This document shows positions 50,290-63,574 of a stretch of DNA of 64,000 nt, in pieces. Location: positions 119,670,109 through 119,734,108 of the forward strand of contig CM067360.1 of NCBI GenBank assembly GCA_034401795.1. Direction: 5' to 3'. The DNA is from Chaetoderma sp. LZ-2023a (Eukaryota > Mollusca > Caudofoveata > Chaetodermatida > Chaetodermatidae). The notes under the pieces are model-generated. The model was not told the DNA's origin, did no database searches, and saw nothing but the letters and a program-made list of their open reading frames with translations. The stretch's first letter is position 1. Every line of letters begins with the position of its first letter. The translations under genes and the position numbers were made by a program.

Positions 50290-50424
50290 GATAGACGTCC
50301 TGGTTTCTAAAGGGGACACTATTTATTTAGTGCTTAGCTCTTTCCCCGACGTCTTGGTGTTATATAATTATATAGTTGTATTATATATTGTAGCAGTATG
50401 GGTGTCCTCCTTTTATAAAACACC

Positions 50425-51755
50425 ATGGCAACCTATAAGCGTAACCTAAGCCTTAAAATAACAACTACGGGTTGGGGTGTCACGGCTATCAACGTGTATC
50501 ATGGGCTAACTGACGTCGTTGGCGCGGGACCTGGTGCTTTGCAGGGGCTTTTCAATGTTACTAAAACTGTATGGAATGTAATAGTGTCAAATGAGGGGGT
50601 CAAGGAAAAGCTTCTAGAAGATGTTCTTACTGTAAAAGGCGAAGTTTGTAACGTAGAGGAAATCGAGGCAGATAGGTTGCTAGTGAAGATAAACGTTCCA
50701 CTAGAAATTCCAGATGACAGAATCATGAATGAACTCAAGAAGTATGGCAAAGTACAAACGATTGAACGGGAAACGTATCCCTTTGACATAACGCTAGAAA
50801 ACTGTGTAAGACGCATCTGGTTTGATAAAGTGGATAGCCCTTTACCAAGCACATTGACGTTCGATGGCAGCTTTGTCCTGGCCTTATGGTATAGAGGGCA
50901 AATTAACGAATGCCAGATCTGCCTAAGTACTAATCATTTGGCAACAGATTGTCCCAATCGAAACAAATGTTTGCTCTGTGGTTCAGTTGACCATTTAAAA
51001 AATTGTGCTGTCCAAAAATATCAAAACAAGCCCTCAGTATCAGGAGATAATCGCCCATTAAAGGATGCACCTGAAGCAAATGCTTCTGAAGCAATCACTA
51101 CAGAAGCTGTTGTTGTGGTTCATGCCGCTGAACATGACACAAACAAATCACCTAATCCTGTTAAAGTAACTACAGTTGATGCAATGCAAGTATTAGAGGA
51201 GGGTATAACCTTAAGTCAAGAAAATAATCAAATTGCAGTGGAGACAAACGTGACTGTAAAAGACACGCAGAAAATTGATGATCTTACAGAAGAGCCAGTT
51301 TACAATTCCTTAGACGATGAATTAAAATTAGGACAGGATCAGTTTAAGACAGAAAGTTCAGTCGAGTTTCCGCTAAGCCCACTTGATTTAAGTCAGCTTG
51401 AAGATATGGCAAATGACGCTCTTGGCAAATGAAACTTAAGTAGCAATAAGCGTCATAAAGACGACAATAGCTAATAATCTTAGATTGAAGTAAATGATAT
51501 GGATGATGATACAATGTCATTTGCAGAATCAGATGTGTCCATTCAAACACAGAGTTCACAGATGAAAGATGAAATGGTAATGTACCGTTCAGAAGGGGGT
51601 GAAGTGTTAGTGCCATATGTAACGGCGAGAGGCGTGAAATATCGTCTACTGCGCCATGATGCTGATATTTCCAAATATGAATATTTGTCTGTGGTAGAAC
51701 TAGGACACATTGAATTCGCAGAAAAACTAGGTAAATGGTCTAAGAAACGAGCTAT
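50425..51755 (+). pseudogene. LINE copy C ORF1: zinc-knuckle gag-like protein
   Basis: Open from ATG 50425 (MATYKRNLSLKITTTGWGVT) for 335 codons to a stop at 51430, then continuing in another frame (51499-51755, QMKDEMVMYRSEGGEVLVPY ... YEYLSVVELGHI). Copy A shows the same C-terminal residues fused in its ORF1, so a frameshift/stop near 51430-51490 breaks this one. Two zinc knuckles lie at residues ~168-200: CQICLSTNHLATDC and CLLCGSVDHLKNC. The C-terminal third is acidic. In the family this protein binds element RNA and forms RNP particles (inference). Confidence 0.8.
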
Positions 51756-51778
51756 AAAAACAAATCAAGTTAATCTAA

Positions 51779-54700
51779 TGATGGAGGTTGTAAACATCAT
51801 TTTGCAAATCATGATTATTTGCACCATCAATAGCAGAGGAGTAAAAAACGAATTCAAGCAGCGCCACTTGCTTGAAGAACTAGCAAATGAGAGAGTTGAT
51901 ATTGCTTTTCTACAATGACCAAAATTAAAAAAACTGAAGTGTATGACTCTCTCAAAGATATTTCAAAAGGGCAGATTTTGTATTCTTTATCACAAGATAA
52001 TAGTGCGGGAGTGGCTATTCCTATACTGCGCCGCTGTCTCAACTATATTGACGTCATATCGTCGTCATCAGATACAAATGGACGATGGATTTGTGACTCA
52101 ATTGATGTACTAAACACAAGTTTAAATGTGATGTGCCTTTACGCACCTACCTCTCATCAATTGCGCCTTGAATTTCTAAATGATGATTCCACAATAATTC
52201 AAGACAGCACGCCTGAAAACCTAATTATGGGCGATTACTTTAATTGCATATTAGATGAGACTAAAGACAGAAACTCTAGGTCTAATTTTAATGACACATC
52301 GCATAATATTTTGAAACACATTTGGGAATGTAATTGTTTTTCAACCGATGGAAGGTTAGCTTCAAGGTTAGACAGGATCTATGCAGAACGTTCATTGAAA
52401 GGTTGCGTGTGTAAAACTAACATAAAGCCAGTAACTTTCTCTGATCACAACATGTCTTCCATCATAGTAGACACTGCTGACTGGGTCAAACGAGGAGATG
52501 GATTTTGGAAATGTAATGTAGCATTGCTACGAGATAGTTGCTATCGCAAATGTGTGGACAGTTGTTGGAGGCAATGGGATGAAAGAAGAGGTTCGTATGA
52601 ATGTATAACAGACTGGTGCGAGGAGGCTAAACCAGACCTGAAATATATTTCAAGGCAGTATTCCATCAGGAAAGCACGTGGAATACGAAAGCGTAAAAAG
52701 GCGCTTCAGAGGTAGTTGTGTAGAATTAATAAGAAAATTAATGATGGGGAATATAAGTATTACGAACTATTAGTTAAATTAAAAGGTAGACTAAATGAAA
52801 CAAACCAATATCAGTTTGATGGCGCCAAAATAAGGTCAAGAGCACAAATGCACACCGAGGTTGAAAAGCCTACACGTTACTTGTGTAACTTGTAAAAGGC
52901 AAGAGGTTTAGAGAAATTAATGCGCTCACTGAAGACAAATGATGGAGTATCAGTGTGCTCAAATGCAGAAATGATGGAAATAGTATCCGAATTTTACAAA
53001 TCATTGTATACATCTGAGGAAAGTGATGAAACTGCAACTAGAGATGTATTAGCTAATAAAGCGAAACTATTTCCAGATTCATGTCGTGAAAGCTGTGACC
53101 AATCAATAGCAATTGATGAGTTGACAAATCCATCAAAGCTATGAAGTTATAAAAGTCTCCTGGATGCGACAGACGTCCAGCCGAATTTTATCAAACATTT
53201 TGGCACATATTTGGGCCAGTATTAGAAGAAATAGCAACCAGCATTTTTAAGCATGGGCACCTCCCTCCATCGATGGTCCCAGCATATGGTCGGCTTATAT
53301 ACAAGAGGGGTGACAGATATAAACTAGAGAATTATAGACCAATCTCTCTACTCTGTGTAGATTATAAGATTATTACGCCGGCACTATCATTAACACTTGG
53401 CGCAGTCCTAGGCGAAGTCATTGATAATGATCAAACCTGCTCTGTGCCAGAAAGATCAATATTAAACCACACTTTGTTATACGGGACCTTATTCAATTAG
53501 TTGAGAAGGATTGTATCCCGCCAGCAATAATAGCACTTGATAACGAGAAGGCGTTTGACAGACTAGGGATTTCTGGTTTAAATCTTTATACCATATTGTC
53601 ATTCATTCAAGATGTATTAAATGGGTACATATTTTATATACTGATATAACAAGTTGCTATTTAGTAAACAATCAGCTATCCAAACATGTCCTGGCGGAAC
53701 GAGGTGGTCACTGTCCCCGCTTCTAATCGTCAAAGCTATGGAATGTTTGGGGGCCACATTGAGGCAACACAATGACTTTCAAGGAATATGTATACGTGGC
53801 ATAGAAAGGCCACTAAAGGTTTCTCAATATGCATATGATACGATTGTGTTTGCGGGTACAAATACGCGGATTTTAGAATTTTAAATGGAGTAGTAACAGA
53901 TTTTCAAAAGGCACCAGGGCTTAAAGTCAATAAATATAAAGCTAAGGGATTATTTTTGGGCGATTGGAAGTGCAGAACTGATAATGTGATGGATAATAAC
54001 TGGTAAAATGATGGCATACACATTTTGGGTATTTACTTATTAGAGAACAAAATGTATTACTAAACTGGGAAGAAAGGCTATCACAGCTAAAGTGTGCATT
54101 ACTAAATTGGAAATGACGTCGCCTAACTGTCTTTGGCAGGACATTTGTCCTTAATAATTTAATTTCATCGGGACTGTGGTATACCGCTTCTGTAGTTCAT
54201 TTGCCCAAATCAGTAGAGTCAACGATCAACACGTTGCTTTTGTCCTTCTTATGGGAGGACAAAGCCCATTTAGTATCACAAGCAATCATCACCAATGAAA
54301 AGCATGCCGGAGGCCTGGATCTGCTTAATGTTTCAGCAAAGTGTGCTTCTTTAAATTGAAATTCTTGAATACGTTACTTACTTCAAACTCATCTTGGTCG
54401 AGTGTTTCAAGGGCACTTATCCAAAGGTACATAGACCCAATTCGAGTAGAATGTTTATTTATATGCAATAAACTGCCAGCTAATCATCAAAAGATACCAA
54501 ATGTATATAGAGAACAGCTCGAAGCCTTAACAATATTTACACGATCAATGCCACACCCCAATTGTTGGGAAGATGCCTTAGAGCAACTTCTTTGGGGCAA
54601 CTAGTTGATTCGTGATAATGATGATGTATTATATTTGCCCTCTATGGCCAAAAATGGTATTCAATATGTACGTGACTTGGTAAATCCGAAATCTCGTCAA

Positions 54701-55569
54701 TGGATTGCGATAAAGATGTAGCAAGAATAACATCAATGATATATATTGATGCTCAACGCTTATTTGTTACGATAAAGAATGCAATACATGCTGTATGATT
54801 CAAATTGCCGAAAGCACGTGGCAACATTGATATGTTGTAACCAACATTAGGATTTATGTCAGAACATATAAAATACAACATGGCATCTAGAGACTGATAT
54901 AGAATTTTAATGCAGAGTCGGAGACAGACGCCTATTGTGGTTAGGCATTGGAACAATTTAGGATGCGCGCCAACGAACTGGAAAAATGCCTTGAGAGCAA
55001 TACATCTAACTTGTCTACCAGGAAATGCACGGGAGCTGGCATGGCGATTACTCCATCGAAGGCTATGGGTCGGCCATCTTACATATATGTGTAAAATAAC
55101 AAGTACGGAACGGTGCTTATTATGTAATACTGAGGAGGAATCGATAGCCCATCTATTTACTCTGTGTCGCATAACTACATGCTTTTGAGTATATATCAAT
55201 ATGATCCTTGCTAAATTTGGAACCAAATATGTGAATTTAGTGGCTGAAACAATTTTGCACACAGATTGCTCAACTATCGGACGAATTATTAAAAGCAAGG
55301 AGAAAGAATTGTTAATAGCCCTGTTATCTGTTGGAGTGTGGGCCATCTGGAAGCATCGGTGTTCAGAGGTCAGAGATAGAACTGGCAACAACCATCAGAG
55401 AGCCATACAAGCTATATTTCGATCAGTGTTGATAAACTGTGTTCATTGTGAATTTTGCAGGCTAGTAGAACATGGGAGAGAAAGTAGATTTAAAGACGTA
55501 TGGTGCAAAACTGGCCTAGTATCAATTGAATATGGATATCTAAAAATATCAGAAGCGGAACTTGTATAA
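51779..55569 (+). pseudogene. LINE copy C ORF2: AP endonuclease and reverse transcriptase
   Basis: Endonuclease: N-terminal RGVKNEFKQRHLLEELANER, then FLQ followed by TGA where copy A has FLQET; IMGDYFNCILDET (52225-52265), SRLDRIYAERS, TFSDHNMSS (~52435). RT: YRPISLLCVDYKIITPA (53340), IALDNEKAFDRL (53530), a degraded QG block (53690), SQYAYDTIVF (53823-53852) where YADD has become YAYD. Post-RT: NWEERLSQLKCALLNW, GLWYTAS, LLSFLWEDKAHLVS. C-terminal Cys region RCLLCNTEEESIAHLFTLC (55110-55170), ending SEAELV at 55569. At least ten frame breaks. Role in the family is target-primed reverse transcription. Confidence 0.82.
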
Positions 55570-56473
55570 GCTAGCACACTTGCTGCTAGCTGTATATTAA
55601 TAAATGCTATTTTAATTTAATTTAATCGCCTTTGTTTTAAAATTGTAATGCCTTAGGAGACTCTAATCTTGACGAATATCCTAACCTTGGGAATCAGTTT
55701 ATTTAAATATCAAATGAGCATTATACCAATATTCTAGTGGTGATCCGATTTTCAAGTTAACAGAGTGTGATATCTTACAATTAGCTTATTGTTCTAAATT
55801 TGCACTGTCGGTGTATTTGTTTGAGGGTAATTTGCAAAAACTTGCAATTAAGTAAACTTAGAATGAGAACGCAAGGCGCCATCTATGTAGTCATAGTTTG
55901 TATACTTTTGCTTTGTGAATTATATTATATAAAGGCTAATACGTCCGCTGGGCATTTAAGAGTCAGCTAACTGGCGCCAATGAGTGATTTTTGTTACCTT
56001 TTGACGTTTCACCTCGCCACTTGTTGGCCACCTACACTCGCCATGTGGCCCTACAACTATACGGTGTGCTACGTTAAACTACATATGATCTACTTAGCCT
56101 GCCGGCCATGAATCGGCTCAATGGCGTGAATGAGTAGCAGTAGCTTACTGCTAAGTATTGATGAATCGCTTTACCACTTGATGGTGAGCTATGCTCGCCA
56201 TGTGGTCCTACTACTACACGTTGTGCAAATAGTAATGGCTTTGTTGAATTATGTTATGTTATCAGCTCTTTATTAATGATGTTTTCTATGTAGTTATGCC
56301 ACGGTTGTGGTATATGATAATAGAACAGTTTAGCTTGCACTGTTTTGATATGTTAGGTTTGTATTGTTATTCTATTAATAAAGCCTGCTATTTCATCCGA
56401 TTTTTGTATGGCGGTTTGCAACCCTTTTTAAAGAAGTTCCTCCTTGAATTGTATCCGACTGCGTCAGCGTCGG
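55570..56473 (+). other. LINE copy C 3' UTR
   Basis: About 900 bp without coding sequence, homologous to minus-strand 1829-929 and 770-2. The strong conservation over three copies defines the element's 3' part. Confidence 0.8.
56455..56473 (+). other. LINE 3'-terminal stem-loop (copy C)
   Basis: CCGACTGCGTCAGCGTCGG, identical to copy B and one base different from copy A. Followed by ATTTTCAACAACAAAAAAA and then (TAG)n. Confidence 0.6.
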
Positions 56474-56493
56474 ATTTTCAACAACAAAAAAAT

Positions 56494-57299
<806 letters not shown>

Positions 57300-57322
57300 C
57301 TAGCAAAGCAGTGATGTGTTAC

Positions 57323-57677
57323 CTATAAGTGGGACAAATTCTGATGTAGCAGGCATGTTTTCAGCTATCAGCAACATAAAGACGGAAAATGCCAGCAGTA
57401 CGGTAATTCCTAGTGTAATCTTTTCTCCTGAGTCTGGCGGTAACCAGAAGCCTAGTAGACTCAGAACAGTCAGCCACAGGCATGGAAAGACTATGTTAAA
57501 CAAATAGTAGAGAGTTCTGCGTCGTATCCTGACCCAGAATGTAACATCCGGGTATGGCTCATTACAGCATGCATAGCGGACCTCATTTCTGACAATCTCA
57601 ATGCCTAGTAGTTCCCATTCGCCACTAAACACATAGTTGGACATATCCACCTCAGCACTCCGGTTGGTCACATCAAC
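57323..57677 (-). CDS. Nicotinic acetylcholine receptor alpha-type subunit, exon with loop C, M1 and M2
   Basis: Acceptor CCTAATTTTTCAG then GTTGATGTGACC ([16 protein letters not shown]); 355 bp, entering in phase 0 and leaving in phase 1 at ATAG|GTAAC. It encodes a glycosylation sequon (NRS), GEWELLGIE, and the vicinal cysteines of loop C in [14 protein letters not shown], the mark of an alpha-type (agonist-binding) subunit, with the aromatic residues at both loop C positions. Then come M1 ([20 protein letters not shown]), the GEK sequence before M2 expected of cation-selective channels, M2 ([20 protein letters not shown]) and [12 protein letters not shown]. No disruption is seen. The subtype cannot be fixed without a tree. 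Confidence 0.95.
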
Positions 57678-57783
57678 CTGAAAAATTAGGAATGGAACAT
57701 GTATTGTGTGGGACTACCAGTCCCAGCCTATGAGATTCGTTGATTCATTTTGACCAAATATCATACCTCAAATGTGAAGTGGG

Positions 57784-58103
57784 AATTCACCGTTCCAGAA
57801 TATCAATCGATGAGCGTCGTGCTGGATGATGTCATACTCAGTATGTCATAAGTGATTCTATTAGGCTCGTCTTTAACTCTTAATAGTCCGACATGCTGTA
57901 CGAACTGTATGTCTCTACTATTTAATACATATTATGCTGAATATTTTAAAACTAATTTGAGAATATACAGCAGTTTATCTGCCTAGTTTTCTGGAAATAG
58001 ATGGTCAGGGAGTTCAGAGAACGATCGATCCCAATACGGACGATGTGTGGGTGGAGCTTAGATATAGATGGGCGTCGCATTGCAAACACCTGAAATGTCC
58101 ATT
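57784..58103 (-). mobile_element. CRE-rich MITE, inverted copy in receptor intron
   Basis: Reverse-orientation copy: starts GAATTCACCGTTCCAGAATATC, contains GATGATGTCATACTCAGTATG, the TTTTAAAACTAATTTGAG block, GATCGATCCCAATACG, GTGTGGGTGGAGCTTAG, and ends CTGAAATGTCCATT. Lies ~110 bp upstream of the loop C exon. Confidence 0.7.
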
Positions 58104-58311
58104 ACTTGGCTGGATGGTCCTATGTAATATATAGTGATATGGATGTAATTATAAATACGAATTCATGATCATGGAACGGCATTACTAAGTCTGGATCAGT
58201 CGTTGTGTGATTACAATATATGCGTCATAATTCCAGTGATACATTTAATAATGCGTTATGTTAACCTTTTCTTTCGCATGATGTGCAGAAAATGTGTAAT
58301 TTCGATATAAG

Positions 58312-58320
<9 letters not shown>
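58104..58320 (-). other. Receptor intron sequence
   Basis: Unremarkable intron DNA between a MITE and the tetranucleotide array. Confidence 0.5.
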
Positions 58321-59110
<790 letters not shown>

Positions 59111-61747
59111 ATACATCAGCCAGAGGTTGCATGATTCCAAAAGACGAAAGAACACAACATGTTGAGCCATTATAAGTTTAGTTATATTGTTCAATAGTGA
59201 TATAGCCCTTCGGTGCACCTGCTATTATACTGATACCACAGGTTACTGGGCTGATAACATGAGTTCTCTGAGGTATCATGGTATTTTGATATGGCCACGT
59301 GCTCATGTGTCCCATGTGTGGCCTATTTGCTTTAAAACTTATGCGCCTGCATACTTGTATCTTCAGCTATACCCTCGCGGACATAATATCGGGTTCTTCT
59401 TCTGGCCCTTTCCATTCATATTTAAATCAAAGTAACATTAATACATTCGAACGCCCATGACGATCCCTCCCATGCTAGTATCGCTTTCTAGATATACCTA
59501 GTCAGATATACTTAGCTATCTTACTGCTACTCCCTTAACGATTACTAGATGGTGCCGTGGAATGCTACACTTATTGTCTGACTGAACAACCGAGACGAGA
59601 ACTGGAGGATTTATAAAATACGTAACATAATTACTTTCTTAACGCAACTATATCCTGATTATTTGACTCGATCAAAAGCATAGCACTGCCTAGGGTTAAG
59701 TAAGCACTTAACTGGAACCCACGTTTCCTTTAGATATTTATCTAGGATTGTTAGGACATCAAGAAAAATTGGTCACATGTTTGAAATATTGGTCATCTGG
59801 CCACCATCTTTAGATCCAAGCCTGCGGTGAGTTACCTGGTATGATTACCCTAAACTGAGATGTCTATGAAATAAAGAAGCTCATGTTTTGTGGATCAATT
59901 GTTATAGAAAGTTGGCAAATACATAGAAAGGAAACGCACACACGATTTATGTCATGTTCTTATAGACGCCATCTTGAAAATAAATATGGCTACCGATATC
60001 AGCTTTTTTTCATTCCTAGTGGGAGATTATCGGAAAATAGTTATAAGATGAAAAGTATGAGATGTGTATGTGTTACTTATTAAACGGTGTTCATGACAGT
60101 ACACTATATTGTAAGCAATGCAAATATCAAATTGCACGTGTGGGTGTTATTTGTTTAAGTGTGTATCATGATTTCTGTTCAACACGGTCACACGTCGGAT
60201 ACCAGCTAAGCTCCCAGTGCTCGTAATGGAATCATTCCCATGCTCAAGCTACTCCATTCCTTGTATATGTTGTTATACTTATTGTGAAAGCTTCACATGC
60301 ACAGTATTCACACCGTCTGGTATTTCCTATGCGACGTGTTCAGCCAGTTGGTCAAACACATTTTGCAGATGCACTGGCGTTCGGAACATTACGAGGATAA
60401 TCAAGCCCTGTCTATTTCTACAATTGGTTAAAGAACATGGTCATCACTTAATTGATATACGTAATCCAGCAAATCCACGACAATATTGGAATTATTTGCT
60501 GCATTTACCCAGTCATGGGAGTGTACGCGTGCACTAGTAATGTGTAGCGGGATGCTACTTGATGCTAGTACCAGCTTTTCAATGCTGATCTTAATATATT
60601 TTTTCTGATGGTGCTTATGGTAGCGAAGGTGATAAGAAGTACTTAGATTATTACATCGAGCATTGAGAAAGAACAGTTCTGCATTTATTTCCAGGTATCA
60701 AGTTACAAAGAATTTCAAAATATATAATATTTATGTTGTCATATATCGGTCTAGGTTTTACTACATACTAATGTGGATACATAAATTCCAGCCCGGTCAC
60801 ACACATTTGCCATTAGGTGTTGTTCTTCTGGAAACTGGTATAAGCGTAAGCGTTTGCCAATTTAGGTACGAATTATATTTACGAAATAATTCATTTACAA
60901 ATAAAACAGAACACCTTAAGTATGTCTAGACAGTTCACCAGCCGCAGACACAATATTAGTGCCACAAGCATCGACCGTTGAAAGCATCAACTACATACAA
61001 GTCGAGTGAACAGACACCACAACGAAATCATATTATGTTCAAACAGATAAGTTGCATAATTTTTGTTTCCACAACATGCGCGATGAATCGCAAATCACCA
61101 CTAAATAGCAAATACTCCGGTGTCTCTGTGGAACAGAGATATACATCGCCGTCATATTGTTAGTTGTAATTGTAATAAGTGTGGAATTAATAATTGTCAG
61201 ATTCTTAGATATTGAGTGGGCCCAGCATGGTAGTATTCCACAAACCTAACTATGTCTGGTTCCTGCCTTTCCCAGTTATACCGTTTCTAAACACAAACAC
61301 TAAAACAATACTAGCATATTCATATACTTAAATGCATATAGAAAAACAAGCACACTGCTAAGAGGCAAGGGGTGGAACGTATACACATTTTGCTACAAAT
61401 GACAAATATGGTGAATGTGGTCATGAGTTTTCGGCGTTTCTCTATATTAAGATCTAGATGGAGCTAGCTATTTCCATTCACTCATTGTTTCAATTGTTCA
61501 AATCTGTATTGAGTAAGTGGTGAAAACATATTCTGAGTATCAACGTGTCGGACATGGACTTTGGCATAACTCGTTTGCATCGCAGGCGTAACCCCTACAC
61601 AGCGCTGTGGTGAGTGGCGTGTACTATGAACTGATTATGTTGCTGTGTTCCGTTCATGTGTGCAGGAAGGTTGTCAGATAAGTCACCTTAAATACTAATA
61701 CATTGCACGCGCGAACGCAAACGCACTTACACACCAAGATCTCTTAC
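59111..61747 (-). other. Receptor intron without recognisable elements
   Basis: Remainder of the ~4.1-kb intron between the Cys-loop exon and the loop C exon. Frames of 60-106 codons (for example 60217-60537) show no recognisable domain and are probably chance. Confidence 0.5.
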
Positions 61748-61928
61748 CTGATATCCATCATACGTCCAGGAACCAAATTTCATCCTGCATTTCTGATCAT
61801 CAAATGGGAAGTATGTGATATCAATTTTGCACGAGCTCCTTAGCTTGGCTGGTGGAGGCCAGAATACATTGCCATTGAAGGTCACCATAGCCTTACTCTG
61901 CATATATCCTATTGTGTAGTCATCGGCA
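61748..61928 (-). CDS. Nicotinic acetylcholine receptor subunit, Cys-loop exon
   Basis: 181 bp exon with acceptor TGTTCTCTTCTGTATGTAG before TGCCGATGACTAC and donor CAG|GTAAGAG at 61747. It enters with one base completing a codon and leaves in phase 0, joining GYQ to VDVTNRS of the next exon. It encodes [31 protein letters not shown], then the disulphide loop [15 protein letters not shown] (13 residues between the cysteines, with FPFD) and [12 protein letters not shown] with the loop B tryptophan. Earlier exons (signal peptide, loops D and A) must lie beyond the right edge, as none is recognised in 61929-64000. Confidence 0.94.
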
Positions 61929-62117
61929 CTACATACAGAAGAGAACACGCGATATACAGTTACAAAAGCACTATGCGCATAAATGGATTCATGGATCCGT
62001 GATGCCTAAATTTGTCCAGAAATATCAAAACGGTTATTTATGAAATGGCCGAGACTAATTTTTTGGAAATTCACAACTTGAATAGCTGGCTCGTTAATCT
62101 AGCCAATCATGTCAGTG
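61929..62117. other. Receptor intron start, no element assigned
   Basis: Contains a weak resemblance (62030-62160) to the hairpin family, too diverged to call. Confidence 0.3.
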
Positions 62118-62530
62118 CTAATTTGTCAATAATAGTCGTCTTGGATCATATCCTAACCCGCCTGCAGAGTCCTGGTTTGACCATCTTCGGCATGCCCGGC
62201 TTAGGCAGGTGGATTCTTTTCCTCCTTTTAAAGCACAGCATGGCATGTCTTTGAGGTAAATCAAGAGAACAGAGGATGTGGTGGCAAGTATTATACCATG
62301 TAGCACACCTGTGTTAACTGCAACTGGTGAGGACATTACGTTGTCTAGGATAACTCGCTGTGTACGCATTGTGAGGATACTTTTGATCACATTTTTATTT
62401 CTGCCGTGTATGTTAAGATAGTTGAGGTTTACCAGAATATGTTAGTGGCCTACTTTTGTATTTGAGAAATAGAAATGGATAGCATCGATTTGATTGGTTT
62501 TGTCTAAGGATGCTGTGAAGTCAGGTGGTA
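62118..62530 (-). pseudogene. CR1-like LINE reverse transcriptase fragment
   Basis: On the minus strand, KTNQIDAIHFYFSNTKVGH (62520-62440), matching the first catalytic Asp block (xxDFSKAFDKVxH) with the catalytic Asp replaced, then RTQRVILDNVMSSPVAVNTG and VLHGIILATTSSVLLIYLKDMP (62355-62250), matching RTQRVVxxGxxSSxxxVxSGVPQGxxLGPLLFLLYINDLP. Motif order and wording are typical of the CR1/L2 group. One frame break; the YADD region is not found. Confidence 0.65.
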
Positions 62531-63361
62531 GCGACAGTGGTTGTTATTCACACGATTGGGCTTTTTTCGGTTGCAAGTGTTTTGGATCACATTTTGAAAT
62601 ACCCATTGGTCCACTGCGTGTGTGGGGGGCGAAGCCATTCAACACTGTTTAGCCCGTGTACAGCAACCTACCTTGATTGTATCCATGGCAGGATGTCATG
62701 GTTCACACGGTGTGGGAACATTTGATTCATCAACTATGCTAAATACTGATTTGTTTGCTTATGCGTTAGGCTTTACTGTTTGCGTCGCTGTGTATGCTTC
62801 AATTGGAACGGAGTGGCACAATGTCATTGTTGTCACATTTAATCGACTTGACGAATTCCTAGAGAAGAATGTTGCATGCAGTGGGGTCATCGCCGATCAT
62901 AGAGCCGATGTAGTCTTGGCAGGAGCTTTTTTCTGTATTGGTTTGTGTATTGTAGCCAGCTTCCACCAGTGCCCTTTCAGCTGTAACAGTGGAATTTATC
63001 CAGGGAACGTTATCTCGGCCGGATGGCATGGCTGATGATACATGGGCCACGATGACCTTGTTTTATTTTGAGACACATTTCCTTAGTTTTTCTGTTTGTA
63101 GTCTCTATGCTGTAGTGAGAGAATCTGACTGTGTCTGACTTCATAACATCTTCGTTTTCTTTAACCACAGTGAGTGTTTTTAGTTGTGATAGTTGCATGA
63201 GGTAGAAAGGGTGTGTACGGACATGGCCTCAGCACAGCTGATCGTTGGTGGCATTATGAATCTACAGGCGCGGCTATTCTTTCCTGCAATTAGTACACTA
63301 CCATAGCTGCTACTTCAATCTTTGCAGACTAGCGTGCAGGTTCAGAAATAAATGGACAACG
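62531..63361. other. Region without assigned gene
   Basis: A 137-codon plus-strand frame (62622-63035) and a minus-strand frame with VPWINSTVTAERALVEAGYN (63050-62859) were looked at; neither is convincing. It may contain diverged 5' sequence of the CR1-like fragment. Confidence 0.3.
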
Positions 63362-63574
63362 TCAGTTCTCATTGCCAAGATCGATGCCATGTTCTAGCTT
63401 GGAACTAGACTCTAGTTGCTTCAGGTTAAATGGTAGATTGTTCCATAAACTGCGTGCTTCCTCACAGAAGGCTGGATCCCACACACGTGTACTGGGTGAT
63501 TGTTCCGAATTCCGAAAGCTATTTAATCCAATGTGGCCTCGGTGTGTTTGAGTGGCACTGGAACTGTTTACCAA
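63362..63574 (-). pseudogene. LINE C-terminal fragment (CR1/Rex-like)
   Basis: Minus-strand frame STRVWDPAFCEEARSLWNNL then PFNLKQLESSSKLEHGI resembles the C-terminal WNxLPxxIRxxxSLxxFK motif of CR1/Rex-like ORF2. It lies 5' of the RT fragment at 62118 on the same strand, the wrong order for one element, so it is likely a separate insertion. Confidence 0.5.

Larger units (their letters stand above)
49736..56493 (+). mobile_element. L1/Tx1-like LINE, full length (copy C)
   Basis: 5' UTR 49736-50424, ORF1 50425-51755, ORF2 ~51779-55569, 3' UTR 55570-56473 ending in a stem-loop, then a short A-rich tail and (TAG)n. It is flanked by (TAG)n on both sides in the same orientation. It is inserted antisense in the last intron of the nicotinic receptor gene. 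The whole length corresponds to copy A, and the 3' UTR also to copy B. Several stops and frameshifts make it inactive, though ORF1 is open for its first 335 codons. Confidence 0.85.

Noticed and set aside
60217..60537. 106-codon frame inside the receptor intron
   Set aside because: No recognisable domain or repeats; probably chance.
62030..62160. Possible fifth copy of the hairpin family
   Set aside because: Only scattered resemblance (TAGCTGGCTCGTTAATCTAGCC region); too diverged to claim.
62622..63035. 137-codon plus-strand frame
   Set aside because: No homology recognised, and neighbouring minus-strand fragments look LINE-derived.
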